DNA of 64,000 bases, taken from Actinomadura xylanilytica. GTDB lineage: Bacteria; Actinomycetota; Actinomycetes; Streptosporangiales; Streptosporangiaceae. Location: NCBI RefSeq assembly GCF_030283145.1, contig NZ_JASNWE010000007.1, forward strand, positions 120,148-184,147, in the 5' to 3' direction. How positions within the stretch are numbered: the stretch's first letter is position 1; the number at the start of each line of letters is the position of its first letter. A model generated the notes under the pieces. The model was not told the DNA's origin. It ran no database searches and worked only from the letters and a program-made list of their open reading frames with translations. The translations under genes and the position numbers were made by a program. Positions 41,168 to 49,915 of this stretch are shown piece by piece.

Positions 41168-44100
41168 GCGGCGTCGAACGCGTCCCGGCCGAGCGCGGCG
41201 ACGATCCCGGCGGTGATCCGCCGTACCTCGTCCGCTTCGCTCCGGCTGGACGGGGTGCGGTGCGCGTCGCGGGCCGCGGCGGCCAGGCCCAGCAGCCGGG
41301 CGCCGTCCCCGGGCGGCGAGGTGGCGGCCAGCGCCTCGACGGTGAACGCCGTCGTGCGCGGGTCGCCGATCTTCCTGGCCGCGGCGAGCGCCTCCAGGAA
41401 CAGCACGTGCGCGCTCGCGGCGTCACCGCGCAACTCCCGGACGTAGCCCAGCTCGACCAGGGTCGTGGGCAGGAACAGGGGCGGGTCCCCATCGCGCGCG
41501 ACGCCGTCGAGCAGGCGCTTCAGGTGCTCCTCCGCGATCTCCAGCAGCCCCGCCCGGCGGGCCGAGAAGCCGTAGCCCATCGCGGCGAAGACCCGTCCCT
41601 CCTGGTAGCCCTGCTCGTTCGCCAGGCGCAGCGCCTCCCCGCAGTGCTCCATGGCCCCCTCGTAGTCGGCGGTGGACATGGCCATCCACCCCAGCCAGGA
41701 CCGGTGGCGCACCGCGTCCGGCCACAGCCCCATCTCCTCGGCCAAGCGCAGGCCCTCGGTGAACAGCCGGACGGCCGCTCCGGCGTCGCCCCTGGTCTCG
41801 GCGAGACCGCCGAGCCACTCGGTGGCCTGGAGCTGTCCCCAGCGGTCGCCCAGCTCCCGGAAGATCCGCTCGCTCTCGGTACCGTCGCGCTCGAGCGTCT
41901 CCAGGTCGCGCACGGTGAACGCGTGGCGGGCGTGCCTGCTCAGCGAGGCCGCTTCGCCCCACCGGTCGCCGATCTCGCGGAACGTCGCCAGCGCGGCGTC
42001 GGTCAGTTCCCGGGCGAAGGCCAGGTCGGCGAGGCAGAGCCCGAAGAACCACTGGGCCCTGGCCCGGGCGCCCGGATCGGCGATGCCGAGGGCGGCCTTC
42101 TGAGGCTCGGCCGGCATCACCTCGGTCTCGCCGAGCAGCATCGCGAACCCGGCGTGCCAGGCCGTCGCCTGGGCCCGTTCGTCGGCGGGCGCCTCGCCCG
42201 CGGCGTCCAGCGCGGCGGCCAGCGAGCGCCGCCCCTCGCTGAGCCGGCCGCGAAGGAACCAGTACCAGGCCAGGGCGTTCACCAGGCGCAGGGCTCCGGC
42301 GGCCGGGGCGGCGTCGAGGGCGGCCCGCAGGTTCGCGGCCTCGGCGTCCAGCCGCCGCATCCAGTGCGTCTGCTCCACCCCGCGCAGATGCGTCTCGGCC
42401 CGCATGGCGAATTCCGTGTAGTAGGTGGTGTGCGCCCCCCGGACGACCTCGACGTCCTCGGCGTCCTCCAGCCGGCGCAGGCAGTAGGCCGCCACCGACT
42501 CCAGCAGCCGGTAGCGCGTCCCCGATGAGCCCTCAACGACGACCACGAGGGAGCGGTCGACCAGCCGCACGAGGACGTCCATCACGTCGACGCCGGGCTC
42601 GCCGCACACCGCCTCGGCGGCGTCCAGGGTGCAGCCGTCGGTGTGCACCGACAGGCGCCGCAGGACGACCCGTTCGGCGTCGGTGAGCAGCGTCCAGCTC
42701 CAGTCGATCATCGCCGTCAGGGTCTGCTGCCGGGCCGGGGCGCCGCGCTGGAAGCCCGCCAGCAGCCGGAACCGGTCGTCCAGCCGGGCCACGATCTCCT
42801 GGACGCCGAGCGACCTGACCCGGGTCGCGGCCAGTTCCAGCGCCAGCGGGATGCCATCGAGCCTGCGGCAGAGCTGCGCGACCGATCCGGCGTTGCCGGC
42901 GTCGAGTGTGAACCCGCGGGTGGACGCGGTCGCCCGCGCCAGGAACAGCCGCACCGCGTCGGCCCTGGCCACCGCGGCCAGCTCGGACCCGTCCGGCAGC
43001 GCCAGCGCCGGAACGCTCCACAGCGCCTCGCCCGCGACGTTCAGCGGTTCGCGGCTGGTCGCCAGGATCCGCAGCCCGGGAACCTGGCCCAGCAGGCGCT
43101 CGGCCAGCCCGGCGGCCTGGTCGACCACGTGCTCGCAGTTGTCGAGCACCACCAGCAGCCGCCGGTCGCGCAGCGCCTCGACCAGCCGCTCCAGCGGGCC
43201 CGCCGAGTCGGCGCGGATGTCCAGCGAGGCGAGGACGGCCTCGGCGAGCGACGTCGCGTCCCGCTCGTAGGGGGCGAGCTCGACGATCCACGCGCCGTCG
43301 GGGTACGCGTCGAGCAGCCGCCGCCCGACCTCCAGCGCCAGGCTCGTCTTGCCCACCCCGCCCGAACCGGTGAGCGTGACCAGCCGCGCCGTCCCGAGCA
43401 GCGCGCCGACCTCCGCGACCGCGCCCTCGCGGCCGATCAGGTCGCCGACCGCGGCGGGCACGTTCGTGCGGGGCCGCCCGCCCCTGCCGCTCAGCTCCGG
43501 GTCCTGGCGCAGGATCCGCTCGTACAGCGCGGCCAGCTCGGGTGACGGGTCGAGCCCGAGCTCGTCGGCGAGCCGTTCCCGCAGGTCGGCGTAGCTGGCG
43601 AGGGCCTCGCTCTGGAGCCCCTTGCGGTAGAGGGACCGCATGTGGACGGCGCGCAGCCGCTCGCGCAACGGGTGCTCGGCCAGCAGATCGGCCACCTCGA
43701 CCCGCTCTCCCGCGTCGAGCCGTTCCTCCGCGTGGCTCTCCACAGCCGACAGCCGTGCCTCCTCCAGCCGGGCGATCACCGGCTGGAGGAACTCGGCGTC
43801 GGCGAACTCGGCGAACGGGGCGCCCCGCCACAGCTCCAGCCCTTCGGCGAACCGGCCCTCCGCGGCCAGCCGCGCGAAGCGGACGGAGTCGACCACGTCC
43901 GGGTCGACGGCCAGCGCGTACCCGGGCGCGCGCGACACGACCAGGTCCCTCCCGCCGGGCTCGGCCTCCTGCAACGTGCGGCGCAGCTGCGACACCCGGA
44001 CCTGGAGGGCGGCGACCGGATTGGCGGGCGGCCGGTCGCCCCACAGGTCCTCGACGAGGCGGTCGGTGGAGACCACCCGTCCCTCGTGGGCGAGCAGGTC

Positions 44101-44193
44101 GGCGAGCAGCACGCGCACCTTCAGCCCGGGGACCGTGACGGCCTCACCGGCATCGGTCCAGGTGGTGACGGGTCCCAGGACTCCAAAACGCAT
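41074..44193 (-). CDS. Second AfsR-like SARP regulator with NB-ARC ATPase and TPR-like domains
   Basis: A 1039-residue protein with the same layout as the regulator at 37065: winged helix (VRVLLADLLAHEGRVVSTDRL), activation domain ending LGLDPSPELAALYERILR, NB-ARC ATPase with P-loop GSGGVGKT at about 275 and LLVVLDNCEH, then TPR-like repeats. MRFGVLGPVTTW aligns directly with MRFGVLGPMEVW of the first, so the two are paralogues, though clearly diverged in the repeats. ATG at 44193 is preceded by TAAGGT and 7 nt, again suggesting a leaderless mRNA. The longer open frame upstream of 44193 is not family-like. Its 3' end overlaps the AHSA1 gene. Confidence 0.94.
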   Translation of the reverse strand: MRFGVLGPVTTWTDAGEAVTVPGLKVRVLLADLLAHEGRVVSTDRLVEDLWGDRPPANPVAALQVRVSQLRRTLQEAEPGGRDLVVSRAPGYALAVDPDVVDSVRFARLAAEGRFAEGLELWRGAPFAEFADAEFLQPVIARLEEARLSAVESHAEERLDAGERVEVADLLAEHPLRERLRAVHMRSLYRKGLQSEALASYADLRERLADELGLDPSPELAALYERILRQDPELSGRGGRPRTNVPAAVGDLIGREGAVAEVGALLGTARLVTLTGSGGVGKTSLALEVGRRLLDAYPDGAWIVELAPYERDATSLAEAVLASLDIRADSAGPLERLVEALRDRRLLVVLDNCEHVVDQAAGLAERLLGQVPGLRILATSREPLNVAGEALWSVPALALPDGSELAAVARADAVRLFLARATASTRGFTLDAGNAGSVAQLCRRLDGIPLALELAATRVRSLGVQEIVARLDDRFRLLAGFQRGAPARQQTLTAMIDWSWTLLTDAERVVLRRLSVHTDGCTLDAAEAVCGEPGVDVMDVLVRLVDRSLVVVVEGSSGTRYRLLESVAAYCLRRLEDAEDVEVVRGAHTTYYTEFAMRAETHLRGVEQTHWMRRLDAEAANLRAALDAAPAAGALRLVNALAWYWFLRGRLSEGRRSLAAALDAAGEAPADERAQATAWHAGFAMLLGETEVMPAEPQKAALGIADPGARARAQWFFGLCLADLAFARELTDAALATFREIGDRWGEAASLSRHARHAFTVRDLETLERDGTESERIFRELGDRWGQLQATEWLGGLAETRGDAGAAVRLFTEGLRLAEEMGLWPDAVRHRSWLGWMAMSTADYEGAMEHCGEALRLANEQGYQEGRVFAAMGYGFSARRAGLLEIAEEHLKRLLDGVARDGDPPLFLPTTLVELGYVRELRGDAASAHVLFLEALAAARKIGDPRTTAFTVEALAATSPPGDGARLLGLAAAARDAHRTPSSRSEADEVRRITAGIVAALGRDAFDAAYARGRELTFDAVPLDGAVPCDGAVPLGEVV

Positions 44194-44798
44194 ATGTGTG
44201 ACCTTAAAGGCATTGAAGGGATGTCCCGTCGCCGATGCCGCCGAGTCCGCATCCGGCCGCACTGCTCGGACAGGGAGCACGCCGGCCACGCCGGCATCAT
44301 CCGCGAGTCCCTGGACGGCGCCGGGAGCATGGGCTGACCGCGCCGGACCCGCGATGGCAGGTCCAGGTGCCCGGAACCGTAATACCATTGACGCCTTCAC
44401 GGCCATTGACGGCGCCGGGATCGGTGAGGGCGTGCCCGGCCCGGTGAATTCACCGCGGTACATCGATAATCGCCCGGACCGTCCCGCAGCAGTGCGCCGT
44501 CGTGATGGCAAGGGCCGTGATTACGGTGCCAGGTGAAGTCTTAGGTCGATTATGGAAGATTGTTCTTGGCCTGCACGGTGCGGCCGTACGGCTGAACGTT
44601 TTTGTTCTCGATGGCCTTATCCTGGGACGACCCCCAGCCGGTCACGTTCGGTGATATCCGATGGAGATGCCGTCGCCCGTCGAATGGGCGGACGTGCCGA
44701 GTCGGGGGCGTTCGGGCGGAGCACGTTCCAGCGGATGTTCCTGGGGGTGTCATGGTGGTTCGGGGGAATGCGGATCAGCTTTTCCGGCGGGGGGACGC
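44194..44798. other. 605-nt intergenic region with palindrome and repeats
   Basis: No supported gene is seen here. The part from about 44340 to 44660 is clearly less GC-rich than its surroundings. It contains a perfect 14-bp palindrome CGGTGAATTCACCG (44442-44455) and a direct repeat of CATTGACGCC/CATTGACGGC near 44390-44415. It should hold the promoters of the second SARP gene (minus strand) and of the response regulator (plus strand). Confidence 0.5.
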
Positions 44799-45476
44799 AT
44801 GCCGGTGCGGGTGATCGTCCACGATCGGCAGACCTTCACCCTGCTCGGCGTGCGGGCCGTCTTCGAGCCCGAGCGCGACATCGAGATCGCCGGGGAGACC
44901 CGCAGCGCCCGGCACCTGGTCTCCCTGGTGCGCGAGCACGGCCCCGACGTCGTCCTCATCGGCCTGCCGCTGTCGGACCTGGACGTGCTGGAACTGGTCA
45001 GGCGGGTCCTGGAGGCGGGCCGGCCCCCCGTCCCGGGCGTGGTGGTGATGGCGGCGCCGAAGTACGAGGGCTCGCTGCTCGACGCCCTCCGGGCCGGGGT
45101 CAGGGGCGTGGCCGGCAAGGAGAGCCCCCCGTCGGAGCTGGTCCGCACCGTCCGGGCCGTGGCGGCCGGCGGGGCGGTGCTGACCGCCACGATGACCGGG
45201 CACCTGCTCGACTGGGCGGCGCGGGTCCCGGTCGCGAGCGGGGTCCGCGCCTCGGTCGTGGCGGCGCTCAGCGGGCGCGAGCGGCGCGTTCTGGAACTGG
45301 TGTCCCGCGGCCTGTCGGACGCCGAGGTGGCCGCCGAACTCCACGTTTCGACGGCGACCGTGCGCTCCCATATGCATCACGTCACCGCCAAGCTGGGAAT
45401 GTCGGGCCGGACGCAGGTGGTCGCCTTCGCCTACCGGCAGGGCCTCATGGTGGAGGAGTCGGCGCGCGGGGCCTGA
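44799..45476 (+). CDS. NarL/LuxR-type regulator with atypical receiver domain
   Basis: A 225-residue protein. Residues 1-120 have the receiver fold, but the phospho-acceptor aspartate is replaced: PDVVLIGLPLSDLD has Gly55 where NarL-type proteins have Asp. The conserved Thr/Ser after strand four is also Ala (VVVMAAPKYEG), while the lysine in AGKES remains. Residues 150-215 are a LuxR helix-turn-helix (LSGRERRVLELVSRGLSDAEVAAELHVSTATVRSHMHHV). Such receivers cannot take phosphate by the usual route and may sense a ligand or act constitutively; several cluster-situated antibiotic regulators are of this kind. GGGGGGA precedes the ATG at 44799. No kinase is adjacent. Confidence 0.88.
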   Translation: MPVRVIVHDRQTFTLLGVRAVFEPERDIEIAGETRSARHLVSLVREHGPDVVLIGLPLSDLDVLELVRRVLEAGRPPVPGVVVMAAPKYEGSLLDALRAGVRGVAGKESPPSELVRTVRAVAAGGAVLTATMTGHLLDWAARVPVASGVRASVVAALSGRERRVLELVSRGLSDAEVAAELHVSTATVRSHMHHVTAKLGMSGRTQVVAFAYRQGLMVEESARGA

Positions 45477-45504
45477 TCGGCCGGGAAATCTTCGCACATT
45501 ATTT

Positions 45505-45534
45505 GCTTTTGCGACCTGGTCGCAAAAGCGACCA
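45505..45534. promoter_or_regulatory. Overlapping perfect palindromes after the LuxR-type gene
   Basis: GCTTTTGCGACC-T-GGTCGCAAAAGC (45505-45529) is a perfect 12-1-12 dyad. TGGTCGC-AAAA-GCGACCA (45517-45534) is a second perfect dyad sharing the GGTCGC arm, so two mutually exclusive hairpins or two adjacent operators are possible. It lies 28 nt past the regulator stop in a 307-nt AT-richer gap that otherwise shows no gene. Confidence 0.6.
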
Positions 45535-45783
45535 TGTCGCATTCTGATAGAGGGACGCCTGTCGCGGGTCTTTCCGTGCACATCGGTGGACGAATCGACG
45601 GCCCGTGTCCGTTCATTGTTGATGAGATCGAGATTATTTCTCCCATCCACGTTCAAGATCCATTCCATGGGCTGCGGTGCGCCCTTCCCAAAGACCAACA
45701 TCCCGTTGAAGACAGGCGGCCGACGGCCAGATTACAGTGACACTGATCGGGGTGTCCTGAAATTGGAAAAGCCGCACCAATGA

Positions 45784-46974
45784 ATGGCCGAAATGATGCG
45801 CACGCAGATCTACGGGGAAGAGGCGGGGGGCTTCTCCGCCGCCGGCTCCGCGGGGGGATCGCCGCTCTCCGCCGAACGGACCGAGCTGGTGCTCAGGCGC
45901 CTGCACCGGATGATTGGGCCCCGGTTCGCCCGCGCCGAGCCGCGCGACCGTGCGTTCGCCTTCCTGCGCGGCATGGCCCTGTCGGCCGCGCGCCGGAACG
46001 GCAGGCGGCTCGCCGACGGCGCGGGCGAGGCCCGGCCCGACGGGATGCAACGGCTCCTGACCACGGCGCGGTGGAACGCCGACGAGCTGAGGGACGACCT
46101 GCGCGACGTCATCGTGGAGCATTTCGGTGACCCGCGCGCCGTGCTGGTGCTGAACGGGGAGGGCTTCGCCAAGAAGGGCGACCGCTCCGTCGGGGTCCAG
46201 CCCCAGTTCTCCCCGTCGGCGGGCGGCACGGAGAACTGCCAGGTGGCCGTCTTCCTCACCTACGCGGCGCCGCGCGCGCAGGCCATCATCGACCGGGAGC
46301 TGTACCTCCCTCCGGAGTGGGCGCACGACCCCGCCCGCCGGGTCCGGGCACGGGTGCCCGCGGACGTGCGGTTCCGCAGCCCGGGACGGCTCGGCTGGGA
46401 GATGGTCCGGCGCGCGGTGGAGGCCCGCACGCCCGCGGCCTGGGTCGCCGCCGAGACCCCCTTCGGGCACGACGTCGAGCTGCGGCGGCGTCTGCGCGAG
46501 CGCGGGATCCCGCACGTTCTCGGGCTCCGAACGGACCCGCGGCCCCTGCGCTCGACCGGGGGCCGCGTCCTGTGGGGCGTGCCGGAGGAGGCGATCGCGG
46601 CCATCCCGGCGCACGACTGGCTGCGCACCGCCGACCGCGACGATCCGGTCCGGCGCGACGGCGCCTGCCATTCCGCCCGGATCCTTCTGAAGCGAGCGGA
46701 CGACGGCGGCCTCGCGCAGTGGCTGCTCATCCGCCGCGACACCAGGAAGAGGCGCCTGTACGTGTGCGCGGCGCCGCCGTCCACGCCGCTGCGCGAGCTG
46801 GCCGAGGTCGCCCGGCAAGCCGAGCTCGCTCCCCGGTGCGCCGCCTCGGCGCGCCGGGAAGTGGGGCTCGACCACTACGAGGTCCGGCTCTGGAAGGCGT
46901 GGTACCGCTACATCACGCTGGCCCTTCTCGCCCACGCCGGCATCACTCTGGCGGACGGCGGCGCCCCTCCCTGA
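45784..46974 (+). CDS. IS701-family transposase-like protein with altered catalytic residues
   Basis: A 396-residue protein that follows IS701-type DDE transposases over its whole length: RFARAEPRDRAFAFLRGM, DGMQRLLTTARWN, GFAKKGDRSVGV, ENCQVAVFLTYA and the end DHYEVRLWKAWYRYITLALLAHA. At the first catalytic position, where family members have LVxDxTGF, it reads LVLNGEGF (N124). At the second, WVxxDEVYG becomes WVAAETPFG (E224). The last glutamate (E366) is kept. Two of three metal ligands are thus changed although the frame is intact, which suggests a domesticated or inactive transposase rather than fresh decay. I see no terminal inverted repeats. ATG at 45784 is the likely start. It is followed by two same-strand genes. 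Confidence 0.8.
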   Translation: MAEMMRTQIYGEEAGGFSAAGSAGGSPLSAERTELVLRRLHRMIGPRFARAEPRDRAFAFLRGMALSAARRNGRRLADGAGEARPDGMQRLLTTARWNADELRDDLRDVIVEHFGDPRAVLVLNGEGFAKKGDRSVGVQPQFSPSAGGTENCQVAVFLTYAAPRAQAIIDRELYLPPEWAHDPARRVRARVPADVRFRSPGRLGWEMVRRAVEARTPAAWVAAETPFGHDVELRRRLRERGIPHVLGLRTDPRPLRSTGGRVLWGVPEEAIAAIPAHDWLRTADRDDPVRRDGACHSARILLKRADDGGLAQWLLIRRDTRKRRLYVCAAPPSTPLRELAEVARQAELAPRCAASARREVGLDHYEVRLWKAWYRYITLALLAHAGITLADGGAPP

Positions 46975-47064
46975 CGACCTCGCCCCCACACCCGCACCCG
47001 CGCACGTACCCGCACCGCACCCGCACGGATCATCGAGCCCTGCCGACTCCCGGAGGAACCCGCC

Positions 47065-47559
47065 ATGCGTGAGATCACCGACGAGGACCTGCGGCGCGGC
47101 CTGGCGGAGCGGCTCCGCCGCTACCGCGGCCTGCGCGAGGAGCTCGGGCCCGAACGCGCCCGCGAGGTGATGCTGGAGGGCCTTCCCGAGAAGCAGGCCG
47201 CGCGGCTCGGACCGGCGCTCAAGGAGGACCGCCTCGCGCGCGGGATGGCACGCGCCCTGCCCTGGCTGGAGGCGGCCGGGCTCGTCCACGAGATCGTGGA
47301 CGACTCGCGCCCCGGCGAGGACGCCGCGCTGGAGATCGCCTTCACCTGCACCTGCCTGACCGCGGCGGACGCCCTCGGCGCCGGCGCCGGCGCCGGACGG
47401 GCCGAGCCGCTGCTGTGCGGCCTGGAACTGGAGGCGACCCGGCGCGCCTTCCCGGAACTCGACGTCCGCGCCCTCGCCCACCGGGCCGAGGGCAAGCGGG
47501 TCTGCGTCTTCCGCTACAGCCGTGCCACGACGCCGGGGCGACAGGACGCCACGGCCTGA
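47065..47559 (+). CDS. Protein resembling the L-2-amino-thiazoline-4-carboxylate hydrolase-like family
   Basis: A 164-residue soluble protein. The N-terminal 70 residues are helical and charged. The second half has EIAFTCTCLTAADALG, LLCGLELEATRRAFP and a final CVFRYSR, a pattern of spaced cysteines similar to ATC-hydrolase-like or small-ligand output domains in which a Cys acts late in the domain. The assignment is by eye and weak. GGAGGAA lies 6 nt before the ATG at 47065. It follows the transposase-like gene by 90 nt and precedes the next gene by 13 nt, so the three probably form one unit. Confidence 0.6.
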   Translation: MREITDEDLRRGLAERLRRYRGLREELGPERAREVMLEGLPEKQAARLGPALKEDRLARGMARALPWLEAAGLVHEIVDDSRPGEDAALEIAFTCTCLTAADALGAGAGAGRAEPLLCGLELEATRRAFPELDVRALAHRAEGKRVCVFRYSRATTPGRQDATA

Positions 47560-47572
47560 CCTGGAGGTGACC

Positions 47573-48211
47573 ATGAAATTCGATCCGACGACCGTCCACC
47601 GGAGGCTCGGCTGGCGCGCGCAGGCCGCCGTCGCGGGGCTCGGCGCTCTGCTGGCCGCCGCGGGCGACCTCCGCGCCGGGGTGCTTGCGGCGCACATCCC
47701 GGTGGTGCTCACCCGTCTCAACAGCAACGCGCTGACCGCGCCGGCCCTGCCCGACGGGAAGGTGTCGTTCGCGTTCTACGGCGTGATCGACCGGCCGGGC
47801 GAGACGCGCACCGTGCGGGCCGAGCTGGAGAAGGACGACATCCTGTACGTCGAGATGCTGATCCCGAAGCTGCCGCCGGAGACCGGGATCGCGCCGGCGG
47901 AGCTGCCGTCCCTCACGCTGCTGACGCCGTCGGGCGGACGGCGGGTGTTCACCGCCGACCGGAGCGAGACGTTCGACGAGCCGTACACCGACACGTCCTA
48001 CATCAGCTACGCCGTCGGCCGCCTGCCGGCCGAGCAGGGCACCTACACCATGGAGATCTCCGGTGCGGTCCCCGCGCGGTTCGTCCTGGCGGTGGGCGAG
48101 GAGGAGCGTCCCGGCGAGGTGATGAGGGGCGAGGTCGCCGACATCGCCGCCGTGCACGAGTGGTACCGGACGCCGCCGGACGCGGGGCACGCCCCCGGCG
48201 GCGCCGGGTAG
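47573..48211 (+). CDS. Protein of unknown function with N-terminal hydrophobic segment and beta-sandwich-like domain
   Basis: A 212-residue protein. Residues 15-45 are hydrophobic (QAAVAGLGALLAAAGDLRAG) and could be a signal or anchor. The rest is strand-rich: VSFAFYGVIDRPGETRTVRAELEKDDILYVEML, PSLTLLTPSGGRRVF and GTYTMEISG recall pre-peptidase C-terminal (PPC)-type beta-sandwiches found on exported proteins. I do not recognise a family with confidence. GGAGGTGACC provides a strong ribosome binding site for the ATG at 47573, 13 nt after the previous stop. It converges with the MFS exporter gene. Confidence 0.65.
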   Translation: MKFDPTTVHRRLGWRAQAAVAGLGALLAAAGDLRAGVLAAHIPVVLTRLNSNALTAPALPDGKVSFAFYGVIDRPGETRTVRAELEKDDILYVEMLIPKLPPETGIAPAELPSLTLLTPSGGRRVFTADRSETFDEPYTDTSYISYAVGRLPAEQGTYTMEISGAVPARFVLAVGEEERPGEVMRGEVADIAAVHEWYRTPPDAGHAPGGAG

Positions 48212-48271
48212 GCGTCCTCCCGCGCGGCGCCGGAACGGGGGTGGCCCAGGGGGACGTGAGCCGCCGGTCCG

Positions 48272-49915
48272 TCAGAGCGGTCGGCCCTTCTCCGCAGGCG
48301 CCTCGGGACGGGGCGGGCGCCCGACACCGGGCCGGGCGCCCGCGTCGCGGGGGAGCCGCCACCCCAGGCCGACGCCGGCGAGCATGAGCGCGGCGGTCAG
48401 GAAGGCGACCCTGCGGGTCGCCTCGGTCAGGGCCTCGCGGGCCTCGGCGGCGGCCGGGGCCGTGTCCGGCCGGTCCAGGAGCCTCGGGATCCCCGCGCCG
48501 AGGCTGCCGCGCACGGCCTCCGAGACGGCGTCCCGGGTCCGCGGCGGCATGTCGTCCAGCGTGTCGAGGCGCCGGTCGAGGCCCGCGCCGAGCGTGGTGA
48601 CCAGCACGGTCCCGAGCACCGCGATGCCGAGCGCCGATCCCAGCAGCCGGGTGGTGCTCTGGGCCCCGGACGCCTGCCCGGAGCGCTCCACCGGGATGTC
48701 GGCGAGCACGACGTTCGAGAGCTGCGCGCTGGCCAGCCCGACGCCGGCGCCGTAGACCAGCAGCGGTCCGACGAGCCGCCACGGGCTGGAGGCGGGCGCC
48801 ATCACGGCCCCGGCCGCCGCGATCCCGGCCGTCTCCAGCAGCAGCCCGGCCAGCACGACCGTGCGGGCGCCGTGCCGCTGGGCGAGGGGCCCGGCGGACG
48901 GCCCCGCCAGCAGCGCGCCGACCGCGAGCGCGAGGATGACCAGCCCCGCCCGCAGCGCGCTCGCGCCCAGCGCGGCCTGGAGGTACAGCGGCAGGACGAA
49001 CACCAGGCCGAACTCGGCGAGGCCGACGATGGCGATCGCGATGCTCCCGATGCGGAAGCTCGGGACGGCGAACAGCGTCACGTCCAGCAGCACCGGCCTG
49101 CCGCGTCGCCGCCGCCGCCCCGTCGCCGCGGCGAAGACGCCGAGGCAGAGCGCGCCGAGCCCGAGGGCGGCCGGGATCGGCGACACGGCGGACGACGGCC
49201 AGTCCCACGGCCCCGCGCGGAACGGGCGGGTCGGCGTCCACCAGCCGTACCGCTGGCCCTCGATCAGCGCGAAGACCAGCGCGGCGAAGCCGGCGCTCGC
49301 CGCGAGCGTGCCGACGACGCCGGTGCGCAGCACCGCCCGCGGATCGCGGCTCTCCGGCACCCACAGGGCGATGCCGGCCAGGACCGCGGCCCCGAGCGGC
49401 ACGTTGATCGTGAAGATCCACCGCCAGGACTGCGCCGAGGTGAGCCACCCGCCGAGCACGGGGCCGATCGCCACCGTCCCGCCGATCACCGATCCCCAGA
49501 CGCCGAACGCCATCGCGCGGTCGCGGCCCCGGAACGCGGTGTTGATGACGGCCAGGGTGGCCGGGAGGATCATCGCCGCCCCAGCGCCCTGGAGGGCGCG
49601 GCCGAGCAGCAGGCTCGGGCCGCCGCGGGCCTGCCCGGCGAGCGCGCTCGCGACCACGAACGCCACCACGCCGAGCGCGAAGAGGCGGCGGTGCCCCAGC
49701 ACGTCGCCGAGCCGCCCGGCCGGGAGCAGCAGGGCGGCGAAGACCAGGGTGTACCCGGCGTTGGCCCACTCGGCGTCGGTGGCGGTGATCCCGAGGTCGC
49801 CGATGATCGTGGGCAGCGCGACGTTGACGATCGTGCCGTCCACCATGATCAGCGAGACGCCCACGCTGAGCGTGGCCAGGCACAGCCGGCGGCGGGCCCG
49901 GTCGCGCCCGCTCAA
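48272..49915 (-). CDS. DHA2-family (14-helix) MFS exporter
   Basis: A 547-residue transporter of the EmrB/QacA group with about 14 membrane segments. Motifs include DGTIVNVALPTI in helix 1, GRLGDVLGHRRLF (motif A), LLGRALQGAGAAMILPATLAVI (motif C region) and SWRWIFTINVP. The TTG start at 49915 overlaps the stop of the porphyrinogen oxidase gene (TTGA), placing it last in hemA-hemC-hemB-oxidase-exporter. Translational coupling to heme genes suggests export of a porphyrin or tetrapyrrole intermediate; a drug exporter in the same operon by chance is the alternative. Confidence 0.92.
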   Translation of the reverse strand: MSGRDRARRRLCLATLSVGVSLIMVDGTIVNVALPTIIGDLGITATDAEWANAGYTLVFAALLLPAGRLGDVLGHRRLFALGVVAFVVASALAGQARGGPSLLLGRALQGAGAAMILPATLAVINTAFRGRDRAMAFGVWGSVIGGTVAIGPVLGGWLTSAQSWRWIFTINVPLGAAVLAGIALWVPESRDPRAVLRTGVVGTLAASAGFAALVFALIEGQRYGWWTPTRPFRAGPWDWPSSAVSPIPAALGLGALCLGVFAAATGRRRRRGRPVLLDVTLFAVPSFRIGSIAIAIVGLAEFGLVFVLPLYLQAALGASALRAGLVILALAVGALLAGPSAGPLAQRHGARTVVLAGLLLETAGIAAAGAVMAPASSPWRLVGPLLVYGAGVGLASAQLSNVVLADIPVERSGQASGAQSTTRLLGSALGIAVLGTVLVTTLGAGLDRRLDTLDDMPPRTRDAVSEAVRGSLGAGIPRLLDRPDTAPAAAEAREALTEATRRVAFLTAALMLAGVGLGWRLPRDAGARPGVGRPPRPEAPAEKGRPL

